In this document: one piece after another, positions 35,184 to 42,702 of the stretch
Layout: each line of letters starts with the position of its first letter
Numbering within the stretch: position 1 is the stretch's first letter
Notes under the pieces: model-generated
What the model saw: the letters and a program-made list of their open reading frames with translations, nothing else
Databases searched by the model: none
What the model was told of the DNA's origin: nothing
Translations under genes and position numbers: made by a program
Source: JBMOKT01 sp049323895
Lineage (GTDB): Bacteria; Bacillota; Peptococcia; Peptococcales; BICA1-8
Assembly: GCA_049323895.1 (NCBI GenBank)
Contig: JBMOKT010000013.1
Location: 434,001-498,000 of the forward strand
DNA: 64,000 nt
Reading direction: 5' to 3'

Positions 35184-35742
35184 TATTATCCTCCTCCTTG
35201 AACTGATAGTATGTTATTTTTGTATCACCATATCTTTTCTCCCGTACCCAAGTTAAATTTTTAAAACCAGAGGGAGTTTGGGCATTAGCAGAGGTTTCTG
35301 CTATTACTATTCCATTCTCATTTAGAAGGTTTTTTTCTACCAATTTTTCCAGTAGTTGTTCTATAATTTCCAATTTATATGGAGGATCCATATAAACTAG
35401 ATGAAATTTTATAATATTTTCCATATTATTTAATGCCTTAACCCAATCTAAAGGTAAGATTTTGCTTTTTTCTTCCATTGCACAGCCCTGGATATTTTCT
35501 TTAATAACCTGTAGTGCATTTCTATCTTCTTCCACAAAATATGCAAATTCTGCCCCTCTGCTTAAAGCCTCAATCCCTATGCTACCTGTTCCGGAAAATA
35601 GATCTAAAAAGTTGGCATCAAATATCCGCGGACCCAGTACATTGAAAACAGCTTCTTTAACCCTATCTGCTGTAGGTCTTGTTTTGGTGCCTTTAACGCT
35701 TTTTAATTTTTTGCCACGACAAATACCAGCAATAATCCGCAT
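35170..35742 (-). CDS. rsmD: 16S rRNA (guanine-966-N2)-methyltransferase
   Basis: MRIIAGICRGKKLKSVKGTKTRPTADRVKEAVFN is the family N-terminus; the SAM-binding DLFSGTGSIGIEALSRGA (about 46-63) and catalytic DPPY (in YMDPPYKL) are visible. 190 residues. Methylates G966-equivalent in 16S rRNA. Confidence 0.95.
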   Translation of the reverse strand: MRIIAGICRGKKLKSVKGTKTRPTADRVKEAVFNVLGPRIFDANFLDLFSGTGSIGIEALSRGAEFAYFVEEDRNALQVIKENIQGCAMEEKSKILPLDWVKALNNMENIIKFHLVYMDPPYKLEIIEQLLEKLVEKNLLNENGIVIAETSANAQTPSGFKNLTWVREKRYGDTKITYYQFKEEDNNGSI

Positions 35743-35889
35743 AATTCAACCTCTTTCAAACAAATCTAGTATAACACAATTTTAAAAATATTTGAGCAGA
35801 AAACCTTAATTAACCTCTTATATCTTTTATGATTCTACATAAACTATATTTAGAACAAAATTTCTCCCAATGTGCTTTTCTTCTTTGTC

Positions 35890-35910
35890 AACGCAGGTTT
35901 TTCCTGCGTT
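35890..35910 (+). terminator. Plus-strand terminator-like hairpin without an upstream gene
   Basis: AACGCAGG pairs with CCTGCGTT (8 bp, 5-base loop), followed on the plus strand by TTTTTAAATTT. No plus-strand gene ends here; the neighbouring rsmD points the other way. Confidence 0.65.
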
Positions 35911-35929
35911 TTTTTAAATTTTAAATATT

Positions 35930-36031
35930 AAAAAACATGGCTTGCGCCGAGCCTTTGGCAACTGCGAAGCCGATGTTACACTTATAATTTATTAACTTGT
36001 AAAAGTTATATATTCTAATAAGTAAGGAAAA
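35930..36031 (+). repeat. Dispersed ~105-bp intergenic repeat, copy 2
   Basis: Begins AAAAAACATGGCTTGCGCCG and ends near TCTAATAAGTAAGG. It aligns with the minus strand of 23237-23335 along nearly its whole length. It contains the inverted repeat GGCT..AGCC. Confidence 0.85.
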
Positions 36032-36033
36032 AA

Positions 36034-36050
36034 CGTGGTAATTTACCACG
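36034..36050 (-). terminator. Terminator of the small gene beside gpr
   Basis: CGTGGTAA and TTACCACG (8 bp, 1-base centre), followed on the minus strand by TTTTTTCC. Confidence 0.7.
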
Positions 36051-36063
36051 CTTTTAAAGAAAA

Positions 36064-36237
36064 TTATTCACCGGGATAAATTTCATACTTAGGTCTGGGG
36101 TTATTGGCAAACTTGCTGACATCAGCACTCTCTTTTTTAATCATATCGCGGGTGTTATTAGTCAATTCTGCACCAAATTCAGTGTCCTTTTTAGTTTTGC
36201 CATAAAAAAACTCTTCACTGCGCATTCTTTTTCTCAT
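36064..36237 (-). CDS. Unknown small protein encoded opposite gpr
   Basis: 57 residues, highly charged (MRKRMRSEEFFYGKTKKDTEF...PRPKYEIYPGE), no membrane helix and no cysteine. I do not recognise a family; the DTEFGAEL and KYEIYPGE segments only faintly recall SASP-like composition. ATG 36237 follows GGGGG at 7 bases; a longer frame to 36273 is less likely. It is divergent from the spore protease gene gpr, so expression in the forespore is plausible but not shown. Confidence 0.6.
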   Translation of the reverse strand: MRKRMRSEEFFYGKTKKDTEFGAELTNNTRDMIKKESADVSKFANNPRPKYEIYPGE

Positions 36238-36358
36238 TTTATTACCCCCTTTCTTTACTTTTATTTTTCCCAAAACTTTTAAAAAAACACATTGTATATG
36301 ATTTTGAAAAAAAGGAAAACATTATTTTTGAGAAGAAATGTTTAAAAGGAGGTTAATT

Positions 36359-37345
36359 ATGGGTAGAAACGAAATTTATAAAGAGCTTGGTTTAAACCTG
36401 GATCTAGCCTTAGAAGCCCATGAAGCAATACGAGGGCAAAGTGGAGGAGAAATTCCAGGCGTCAGTTTAGAAGAAGAATCCTTTGATGTTGCAGATGTAA
36501 AAACAGTAAAGGTTCTAGATCAAAGGGGAGCAAGTGTAATCGGAAAATCCATCGGAAAATATATTACAATAGAGTCAGATGTGTTGCGTATTAATAATAA
36601 AGCATACCACCAGGAATTGAGTCAAATATTAGCGGATAAACTTACTGAAATTCTACCCTTTAATAATGAAAATGATAGTGTATTAATAGTCGGTTTAGGA
36701 AATTGGAATGCTACTCCCGATGCTCTTGGACCTCAGGTAGTAGAAAAAACGATGGCTACACGGCACCTTTATGGTCAAGTCCCGCAGGAATTGACTAATG
36801 GTTTAAGGTCTGTTAGTGCCATTGCACCCGGTGTACTAGGAATTACTGGAATTGAAACAGCTGAGATTATTAAAGGAATTGTAGAAAAAACAAACCCTTC
36901 AGTAATTATTGCCATAGATGCTCTCGCAGCAGGTGATGTAAGCAGAATAGGTGCTACAATTCAAATAGCAGATACAGGAATTAATCCTGGTTCAGGTGTA
37001 GGGAATAAAAGATCAGGCATTAACCAAGAAACAATGGGTATCCCTGTAATTGCTATTGGTGTTCCTACAGTCGTCCATGCTGGAATAATTGCTAATGATA
37101 TAATCGAAAATTTTGTTGAACAAATGAAAAACAGACCACCTCTCACCGAACTTACTAAGGAACTTCATCCGCCAATGTTAAGAATGATAGTGGACCAAGT
37201 GCTGCAGCCTTACAGCAATACTTTGATGGTAACACCAAAAGAAATAGATGATCTCATCAGAAATACCTCTAAGGTCATAGCCATGGCGTTAGCATCTGCC
37301 CTCCATCCTGCAATGCCTGAGGAAGTTGCAAATTATTTGCATTAA
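36359..37345 (+). CDS. gpr: Germination protease Gpr
   Basis: Aspartic-type endopeptidase that degrades SASPs during germination, made in the forespore as an inactive zymogen. About 328 residues. Typical segments are the propeptide-bearing N-terminus DLALEAHEAIRG, VLIVGLGNWNATPDALGP, GVLGITGIETAEIIKGIV, IAIDALAAGDVSRIGATIQIADTGI and GSGVGNKRSGINQETMGIPVIAIGVPTVV. ATG 36359 follows AAAAGGAGG and replaces an upstream ATG. Its substrates are encoded directly downstream on the opposite strand. Confidence 0.96.
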   Translation: MGRNEIYKELGLNLDLALEAHEAIRGQSGGEIPGVSLEEESFDVADVKTVKVLDQRGASVIGKSIGKYITIESDVLRINNKAYHQELSQILADKLTEILPFNNENDSVLIVGLGNWNATPDALGPQVVEKTMATRHLYGQVPQELTNGLRSVSAIAPGVLGITGIETAEIIKGIVEKTNPSVIIAIDALAAGDVSRIGATIQIADTGINPGSGVGNKRSGINQETMGIPVIAIGVPTVVHAGIIANDIIENFVEQMKNRPPLTELTKELHPPMLRMIVDQVLQPYSNTLMVTPKEIDDLIRNTSKVIAMALASALHPAMPEEVANYLH

Positions 37346-37360
37346 TGGTAAATTAAGTTT

Positions 37361-37397
37361 GATGAGCCAGATCGGCAAACTGGGTCATCTTTCTAAC
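37361..37397 (-). pseudogene. 3' fragment of an alpha/beta SASP gene
   Basis: 25 bases at 37373-37397 match 24 of 25 bases of the SASP gene at 37569-37593 (the segment encoding VRKMIQFA); read on the minus strand this fragment gives VRKMTQFADLAH. No start, no body and no ribosome binding site remain. It lies right after gpr and looks like a leftover of recombination between tandem SASP genes. Confidence 0.75.
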
Positions 37398-37398
37398 A

Positions 37399-37423
37399 GG
37401 AGGGTTAAAATATTTAACCCTCC
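37399..37423. terminator. Inverted repeat after gpr
   Basis: GGAGGGTTAAA and TTTAACCCTCC, 11-bp stem with a 3-base loop, 54 bases after the gpr stop. There is no long T tract, so termination strength is uncertain. Confidence 0.55.
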
Positions 37424-37487
37424 ACTATATCGTCTTACGTAATTGATTATTCGTTAACTAATCTTTTTTCGTTTTTTAAACAAAAAT

Positions 37488-37519
37488 AAACAAGCAGATG
37501 AAAATTCATCTGCTTGTTT
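37488..37519 (-). terminator. Terminator of the SASP genes
   Basis: AAACAAGCAGATG pairs with CATCTGCTTGTTT (13 bp, 6-base loop), followed by ATTTTTGTTT on the minus strand. It lies 24 bases after the stop of the first SASP gene. Confidence 0.9.
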
Positions 37520-37542
37520 ATTTTGTTGCGCTTTTATTTTAA

Positions 37543-37752
37543 TTACTTTTGACCAGAAAGTTGTTGTTCGGCAAACTGGATCATCTTTCTAACCATATAT
37601 CCACCAACATAACCATTTTCACGGGAAGTTAATTGGCCTTTATCTATTGTTTGATAGTTAGTCATACCTAATTCACTGGCTACCTCATACTTGAACTTGT
37701 CAAGGAAAGGAGCAGCACCTTGTACAGCAGGTTTATTAGTGTTACGAGGCAT
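37543..37752 (-). CDS. Small acid-soluble spore protein, alpha/beta type (1)
   Basis: 69 residues. DNA-binding protein that coats and protects spore DNA. Both conserved blocks are present: KYEVASELGM (containing the Gpr cleavage site) and LTSRENGYVGGYMVRKMIQFAE. ATG 37752 lies 7 bases after AAAAGGAGGTG. It is 40 bases downstream of the second SASP gene, probably in the same transcript. The two proteins differ at few positions, mainly near the C-terminus. Confidence 0.96.
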   Translation of the reverse strand: MPRNTNKPAVQGAAPFLDKFKYEVASELGMTNYQTIDKGQLTSRENGYVGGYMVRKMIQFAEQQLSGQK

Positions 37753-37792
37753 TATTTTTTCACCTCCTTTTTTTGAGATAGTTAACAAAAGG

Positions 37793-38011
37793 TTATCTTA
37801 AAGTACCACCATTAATAAGTTGCTGTTCTGCAAACTGAATCATTTTTCTTACCATATAACCTCCAACATAACCATTTTCACGGGAGGTCAAAGAACCTTT
37901 ATCTACTGTTTGATAGTTTGTCATGCCTAGTTCATTGGCAACCTCATATTTGAAACTATCTAGGAATGAAGAAGCACCTTGCACAGCAGGTTTATTAGTA
38001 TTTCTACTCAC
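37793..38011 (-). CDS. Small acid-soluble spore protein, alpha/beta type (2)
   Basis: 72 residues, GTG start behind GGAGGTGACAAT. Contains KYEVANELGM with the Gpr cleavage site and LTSRENGYVGGYMVRKM. Closely similar to the neighbouring SASP, so a tandem duplication. The last residues (INGGTLR) differ. A sigma-G-like promoter lies upstream. Confidence 0.96.
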   Translation of the reverse strand: MSRNTNKPAVQGASSFLDSFKYEVANELGMTNYQTVDKGSLTSRENGYVGGYMVRKMIQFAEQQLINGGTLR

Positions 38012-38040
38012 ATTGTCACCTCCTCTCCTTGAATTATTAT

Positions 38041-38070
38041 TAGTTTGTCTTTTTTGAAATTTATTATTCT
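38041..38070 (-). promoter_or_regulatory. Putative sigma-G promoter of the SASP genes
   Basis: Minus-strand AGAATA (38065-38070) and CAAACTA (38041-38047) with a 17-base spacer, close to the forespore sigma-G pattern (TGNATA and CATNNTA). It lies about 30 bases before the GTG start. Confidence 0.5.
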
Positions 38071-38078
38071 AGTATTAT

Positions 38079-38204
38079 TTACCTGTTTTCTTTAGAATTA
38101 TCTATTTTATTACTATTGTTTTTTTTCTTTTGCACTAAACCCATCTCTTGTGCTATTTCATATTTGAATTTTCCCAGGTTAGTTCTATTTTTTAATTTTT
38201 TCAT
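38079..38204 (-). CDS. 41-residue half-SASP
   Basis: A short gene with ATG behind TGGAGGTGC. The protein has KFKYEIAQEMGL, the first conserved block of alpha/beta SASPs with the Gpr cleavage site, then a basic, asparagine-rich tail (QKKKNNSNKIDNSKENR) instead of the second DNA-binding block. It lies upstream of the two full SASP genes on the same strand. It may be a functional minor SASP or a truncated copy; the good ribosome binding site favours expression. Confidence 0.75.
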   Translation of the reverse strand: MKKLKNRTNLGKFKYEIAQEMGLVQKKKNNSNKIDNSKENR

Positions 38205-38282
38205 TGTTAAAGCACCTCCAAAATTATTTTTTACTTTTTACTAAAAAAAAATGCTTTAAATGAATATGCAATAATTAGTAGA

Positions 38283-38305
38283 AAAAACGCCAGAACGGCG
38301 TTTTT
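38283..38305 (-). terminator. Terminator after recG
   Basis: AAAAACGCC and GGCGTTTTT, 9 bp with a 5-base loop, followed by TCTAC on the minus strand. It lies 24 bases after the recG stop. The stem is the same as that at the end of ylbJ. Confidence 0.8.
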
Positions 38306-38328
38306 AGATTTTTTAAAATTTTATTTTT

Positions 38329-40386
38329 TTATCCTTGCAAATTAGCTGCTGCATTATAATTAAACTTATTTTCAACTGCTGACATTAAAGGTTGATATTC
38401 CTTTTGTTCCAATAACCCCTGATTAATTATGTTGTCCGTTAATTTTATAACCTTTTCCAATATTTCTTTATCCCGGATAATGTCGGCAACTTTTAATTCG
38501 GGCAGTCCATGCTGTCGTGTACCAAATATCTGCCCTGGCCCCCGCAATTTTAAATCCTCTTCCGCAAGCTGAAAGCCATCAGTACATTTAGTCATAATTT
38601 TCATCCGAGCTAACGCTTCCTCATTTTCAGCTTCCGAAAAGAGGATGCAGTAGGACTGTTTATCTCCCCTTCCTACTCTTCCTCTTAATTGGTGAAGCTG
38701 CGCTAAACCAAACCTTTCCGCGTTTTCGATTATCATGACTGTTGCATTGGGAACATCCACCCCAACCTCTATTACAGTGGTTGCTACCAAAATATCGATT
38801 TTCCCAAGGCGGAAATCACCCATTATTTTTTCTTTTTGTTCACGGTTTAACTTGCCATGGACTATGTCTATATTTATTTGGGGAAACCTGTTTTTGCGCA
38901 AATCTTCTACCAGGCTTACGGCGTTTTCCAAATCAAGTTTTTGAGATTCGGCAATTAGGGGGCAAATAATAAATACCTGGCTGCCGCTTTGCACTTCTTT
39001 TTGAATAAATGCATATACCCTTTCCCGCATTGTTTCATTTACATGATAGGTCTTTATGGGGCGCCGTCCCCCAGGCAGTTCCTTAATAACCGAAAAGTCC
39101 ATATCTCCGTAAAGGGTTAGGGCCAAGGAACGAGGTATAGGTGTTGCAGTCATCACTAAAACATCGGGATTATGTCCTTTTTCCTGTAAAGCTAACCTTT
39201 GTTTGACCCCAAAACGATGCTGTTCATCAATAACTATTAATCCTAGATTTCTAAAAATAACTTCATCTTGAATAAGGGCATGGGTGCCAATAATCAGGTA
39301 GGAATTGCCTTTGGCAATTGAGCCTAGTATTTCCTTCTTTTCCCTTGCACTTTGTTTACCCGTTAGCAGCAAGGGTTTAATGTTGAGATTTTTCAAAAAC
39401 CCGGCAATACTTTGATAATGCTGTTGGGCTAATATTTCAGTCGGTGCCATCAACACAGCCTGAAATCCTCCACTGAGGGCTTTGAGCATTGCCCAAGCCG
39501 CAACAACGGTTTTTCCAGATCCAACATCTCCTTGTATTAATCGATACATTACCCGACCAGACTCCATATCCCTTTTTATATCTGCAATTACTCCACTTTG
39601 TCCCGCCGTAAGTGTAAAAGGCAGATTGACGATAAAGCGGTCGGTTAGTTGGCTGCACTTGGTATGTTCAATACCCTGCAGTTGTCTGATTTGTTGACCA
39701 TAATGTTTTATGCCTAAGTGTAATAGTAAAAGATCCTGAAAAGCTAATGTATACCGTGCCTTCTTCAGCTTCTCCATGTTTTCAGGAAAGTGAATGGTTT
39801 TGAATGCCTCAGGCAGTGCCATTAAACCATAATCTTGTTTGATTGTATCGGGCAGCGGATCAATAACTTCCGGCAAAAATTTTTCTAAAGTATGGCATAC
39901 AGTACTTCGCAGTAATTTAGAGGGAATTTTCTCCGTAGCACTATATACGGGAATAATGGAGCCCCAGTGGGGTAAATTCTCTTCATTTTCATATACCTCA
40001 TAATCATTGACAACTATCTGCCGTCCATAATCTAAGCTAACCTTGCCGGTTATCAATAATTTCTGACCTGGTTTAATAATTTTTTTCAGAAACCCCTGGT
40101 TAAACCAAACCGCTGTTATTTTACCTGTGGAGTTTTCCATATATGCCTTTAAAATTTTCACCCTTGGTTTAGGTCTAGCCTCTTCCACTTTTTTCACTAG
40201 TGCAAATACATTCTCGATTTGCCCATGTTCCAGACAATTAATAGGTTTAAATTGAGACCTATCTTCGTATCTGCGGGGAAAGTAATATAAAATATCCTCC
40301 GCCGTTTCAAGACCCATTTTCCTTAAATACAACTGTCTTTGTTTACCGATACCGGGAATATTTAAGATATCTGTGTTCTTATTCAT
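38329..40386 (-). CDS. recG: ATP-dependent DNA helicase RecG
   Basis: Reverses stalled forks and processes Holliday junctions. N-terminal wedge/OB domain (about residues 1-230), Walker A in QGDVGSGKTVVAAWA (about 284-298), DEQH box in LIVIDEQHRFG, TATPIPRSLALTLYGD, and the helicase C domain with GRVGRGDKQSYC. 685 residues. Ends in the Clostridia-typical LMSAVENKFNYNAAANLQG. Confidence 0.97.
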   Translation of the reverse strand: MNKNTDILNIPGIGKQRQLYLRKMGLETAEDILYYFPRRYEDRSQFKPINCLEHGQIENVFALVKKVEEARPKPRVKILKAYMENSTGKITAVWFNQGFLKKIIKPGQKLLITGKVSLDYGRQIVVNDYEVYENEENLPHWGSIIPVYSATEKIPSKLLRSTVCHTLEKFLPEVIDPLPDTIKQDYGLMALPEAFKTIHFPENMEKLKKARYTLAFQDLLLLHLGIKHYGQQIRQLQGIEHTKCSQLTDRFIVNLPFTLTAGQSGVIADIKRDMESGRVMYRLIQGDVGSGKTVVAAWAMLKALSGGFQAVLMAPTEILAQQHYQSIAGFLKNLNIKPLLLTGKQSAREKKEILGSIAKGNSYLIIGTHALIQDEVIFRNLGLIVIDEQHRFGVKQRLALQEKGHNPDVLVMTATPIPRSLALTLYGDMDFSVIKELPGGRRPIKTYHVNETMRERVYAFIQKEVQSGSQVFIICPLIAESQKLDLENAVSLVEDLRKNRFPQINIDIVHGKLNREQKEKIMGDFRLGKIDILVATTVIEVGVDVPNATVMIIENAERFGLAQLHQLRGRVGRGDKQSYCILFSEAENEEALARMKIMTKCTDGFQLAEEDLKLRGPGQIFGTRQHGLPELKVADIIRDKEILEKVIKLTDNIINQGLLEQKEYQPLMSAVENKFNYNAAANLQG

Positions 40387-40425
40387 GGCAGTTTAATTTT
40401 CCAATTCCTATCTTTTGTTTGCAAA

Positions 40426-41601
40426 TCAACTGCCAAACAAAGATAGTAAAGCTCCAGCTGCAACTGCAGAGCCAATTACACCGGCCACATTAGGCCCCAT
40501 AGCATGCATGAGCAGGAAGTTCCTGGGGTTTTCTTTCTGTCCTACCACCTGGGATACCCGGGCAGCCATAGGAACAGCTGATACTCCAGCGGAACCTATC
40601 AAGGGGTTTACCTTTCCGCCGGTGAGAACGTACATCAAACGTCCCAGCAATACCCCCGCTGCTGTACCTATGGAGAAGGCTACCAATCCCATTACTATAA
40701 TTTTCAGGGTAGCTGGGGTGAGGAATTTGTCGGCAGTTGCTGTTGCACCTACGGTGGTTCCGAGGAAGATGGTTACAATATTGATTAAGGCATTCTGGGC
40801 TGTATCATTTAACCGCTCAACTACACCTGATTCTCTGAACAAGTTGCCTAACATCAGCATACCGATTAGGGGTGCGGCACTGGGAAGCAGCAATACGCAT
40901 ATTATTGTCACCATGATGGGGAACACAATCTTTTCCAGTTTGGAAACTGGTCTTAACTGCTCCATTATTACCTGGCGCTGTTTTTTTGTTGTTAAGGCTT
41001 TCATTATGGGTGGCTGAATTATGGGCACCAGGGCCATATAGGAGTATGCAGCCACCGCTATGGGTCCCAAAAGATGGGGCGCCAGCTTGCTGGTCAAATA
41101 AATAGCGGTAGGTCCGTCGGCTCCGCCGATTATCCCTATGGAGGATGCCTCTTGGGGGGTAAAACCTAGAAAAAGGGCGCTGATAAAGGTGGTAAATATC
41201 CCAAATTGGGCTGCAGCACCTAATAATAGTGTTTTGGGATTGGCTATCAGTGGTCCAAAATCGGTCATAGCACCTACACCTAAAAATATCAAGGGTGGAT
41301 AGATGCCTAGCTTAACACCTTGGTACAGGTAGTACAATAATCCACCGGGGACCAATATGCCATGGGGATCATTGGGGTCATATACGGGTCCATCCATAAT
41401 CCCTGTTCCTGGGAAGTTTGTCAAAAGCATTCCAAAGGCTATAGGCAACAGCAATAGTGGCTCGTATTTTTTATGGATTGCCAGATAAAGCAGAATTAAT
41501 GAGATAACAATCATTATGATTTGACCAATACTTATTGTCAGAAAACCTGTGCTCTTCACCAACTGGGTGAGAGCTGTACCCAGGTTCATTTCGTAATTCA
41601 T
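40426..41601 (-). CDS. mmdB: Na+-translocating decarboxylase beta subunit
   Basis: Membrane carboxybiotin decarboxylase that couples CO2 release to sodium export. 391 residues, about nine to eleven helices. The key intramembrane region GIIGGADGPTAIYLTSKLAPHLLGPIAVAAYSYMALVP with its aspartate, and the second half GSAGVSAVPMAARVSQ and HAMGPNVAGVIGSAVAAG, are diagnostic for OadB/MmdB/GcdB. Gene context (methylmalonyl-CoA mutase and epimerase) points to methylmalonyl-CoA as substrate of the complex. Confidence 0.93.
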   Translation of the reverse strand: MNYEMNLGTALTQLVKSTGFLTISIGQIIMIVISLILLYLAIHKKYEPLLLLPIAFGMLLTNFPGTGIMDGPVYDPNDPHGILVPGGLLYYLYQGVKLGIYPPLIFLGVGAMTDFGPLIANPKTLLLGAAAQFGIFTTFISALFLGFTPQEASSIGIIGGADGPTAIYLTSKLAPHLLGPIAVAAYSYMALVPIIQPPIMKALTTKKQRQVIMEQLRPVSKLEKIVFPIMVTIICVLLLPSAAPLIGMLMLGNLFRESGVVERLNDTAQNALINIVTIFLGTTVGATATADKFLTPATLKIIVMGLVAFSIGTAAGVLLGRLMYVLTGGKVNPLIGSAGVSAVPMAARVSQVVGQKENPRNFLLMHAMGPNVAGVIGSAVAAGALLSLFGS

Positions 41602-41649
41602 AGAGCTGTTTCAACCCCTCTCTCCTCTTTTGCAAAGCTATATTTTGGG

Positions 41650-41699
41650 TCAGTAGCTAGTGGCTAGTTGGCTAGTGACTGGTGACTGGTGACTAGCAG
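41650..41699. repeat. 7-bp repeat cluster upstream of mmdB
   Basis: Degenerate run of TAGTGGC, TAGTGAC and TGGTGAC heptamers, about six units, with one 8-base spacing. Same family as the array at 8157-8250. Confidence 0.85.
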
Positions 41700-41715
41700 C
41701 TTATCCCGTTAATAA

Positions 41716-42099
41716 TTATCCTATTACAAATAGCACATCTCCGGGGTTAACAGCCGCTCCTTCTTTGGCAGCTATTTGTTTTACTGTTCCGTCAGTGGGA
41801 GCTGTTATTTCGTTTTCCATCTTCATTGCTTCCAAAATCATTACTACTTCTCCGTTTTTCACTGCTGACCCTTCGGGCTTCAGTACCTTTAACACCTTGC
41901 CGGGCATGGGCGCTGTTACACTTTCTCCTCCGCCGGAAACTGCTGGTGCTTCTGCTTTAGGGGCAGGTGCTGGTGCAGCAGGAGCAGCTGCTTTAGGTAC
42001 TGCAACTGGTGCCGGTCTAGCAGGTGCACTTACGCCTCCTACTTCTTCTACTTCTACTTCATATGTTTTGCCGTTAACAGTTATATTAAATTTCCTCAT
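41716..42099 (-). CDS. mmdC: Biotin carrier (gamma) subunit of the decarboxylase
   Basis: 127 residues. N-terminal KFNITVNGKTYEVEVEEV, an Ala-Pro-rich flexible linker (about residues 25-55), then a biotinyl domain with the attachment lysine in EAMKMENEI. Carries CO2 from the carboxyltransferase to the membrane subunit. The ligase BirA is encoded at 47915-48910, upstream of the same cluster. Confidence 0.95.
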   Translation of the reverse strand: MRKFNITVNGKTYEVEVEEVGGVSAPARPAPVAVPKAAAPAAPAPAPKAEAPAVSGGGESVTAPMPGKVLKVLKPEGSAVKNGEVVMILEAMKMENEITAPTDGTVKQIAAKEGAAVNPGDVLFVIG

Positions 42100-42132
42100 T
42101 GCTTTTTCTCCTTCCTTTTTTGCTTTTTATTG

Positions 42133-42480
42133 TTATATTTGTCGCATACTCATTATTTCTCTGCGACCGCTGTCTGACCAGACAGAGCCGTGTTGTCCTG
42201 AAAGCCTGGTTATACTTTTAATTACGTTTTTTTGCTGACCGCAGACTGCTATGACTGCCGCTATCACCGCTTGTATTTCGTCTTCGTCTTCTGCTGCAGC
42301 CTTGGTGGCGGATATATCTTCTTTTACCTGGAATATTTCTTCTTTAACGGGTTGGGATATTTTTTTGGTTTTGGGTGCCAAAAATTTGGCTTGACCTTGT
42401 ATGATTAACATCAAAATGTATAGTGCTACAAATACTGTTCCCATTCCTAATAAGGTTACTTTTAATCCATATATTAACAT
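42133..42480 (-). CDS. mmdD: OadG-family delta subunit of the decarboxylase
   Basis: 115 residues with one N-terminal membrane helix (GLKVTLLGMGTVFVALYILMLIIQG), a basic linker and a C-terminal segment (IQAVIAAVIAVC) common to OadG/MmdD subunits that join the carboxyltransferase to the membrane subunit. Followed by mmdC after 33 bases; separated from mmdA by 222 bases with a foldable element. Confidence 0.88.
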   Translation of the reverse strand: MLIYGLKVTLLGMGTVFVALYILMLIIQGQAKFLAPKTKKISQPVKEEIFQVKEDISATKAAAEDEDEIQAVIAAVIAVCGQQKNVIKSITRLSGQHGSVWSDSGRREIMSMRQI

Positions 42481-42533
42481 GCTGTCCCTCCCTCCTTACG
42501 CCAGTTTGTTAGTTAGTTGCAATGAATCACAGA

Positions 42534-42617
42534 AAGATTTCACTTCGTTAAATTAAAGATTTCGTGCAACAAGTTGCACTAGATTGATAATATCTAAATT
42601 TAGCGTAGCGAAATCTT
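42534..42617. repeat. Imperfect inverted repeat with inner hairpin between mmdA and mmdD
   Basis: Outer arms 42534-42552 and 42599-42617 match 16 of 19 (AAGATTTC.CT.CG.TAAA); inside, GTGCAAC and GTTGCAC (42564-42579) form a second hairpin. Lies in the 222-base gap inside the decarboxylase operon. Confidence 0.7.
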
Positions 42618-42702
42618 AATGAAATTATAATCTAGCGAAGCATAATACTTTACCTTTACCTGTCATGCAGTATATCTTAAAAGCTTACCTTTACCTTGTT
42701 TT

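Larger units (their letters stand above)
35743..36063. other. 321-base region between rsmD and the gpr-adjacent gene
   Basis: AT-rich. It contains a plus-strand terminator-like hairpin (35890-35910), copy 2 of the dispersed repeat (35930-36031) and the terminator of the small unknown gene (36034-36050). No coding frame was recognised. Confidence 0.7.

Noticed and set aside
36293..36326. Sigma-G promoter for gpr (TGTATA ... CATTATT)
   Set aside because: Spacer is 21 bases, too long for the usual 17-18; left unannotated.
40415..41017. 200-codon plus-strand reading frame
   Set aside because: Antisense to mmdB; its Ala/Thr/Pro-rich sequence mirrors the hydrophobic codons of the real gene.
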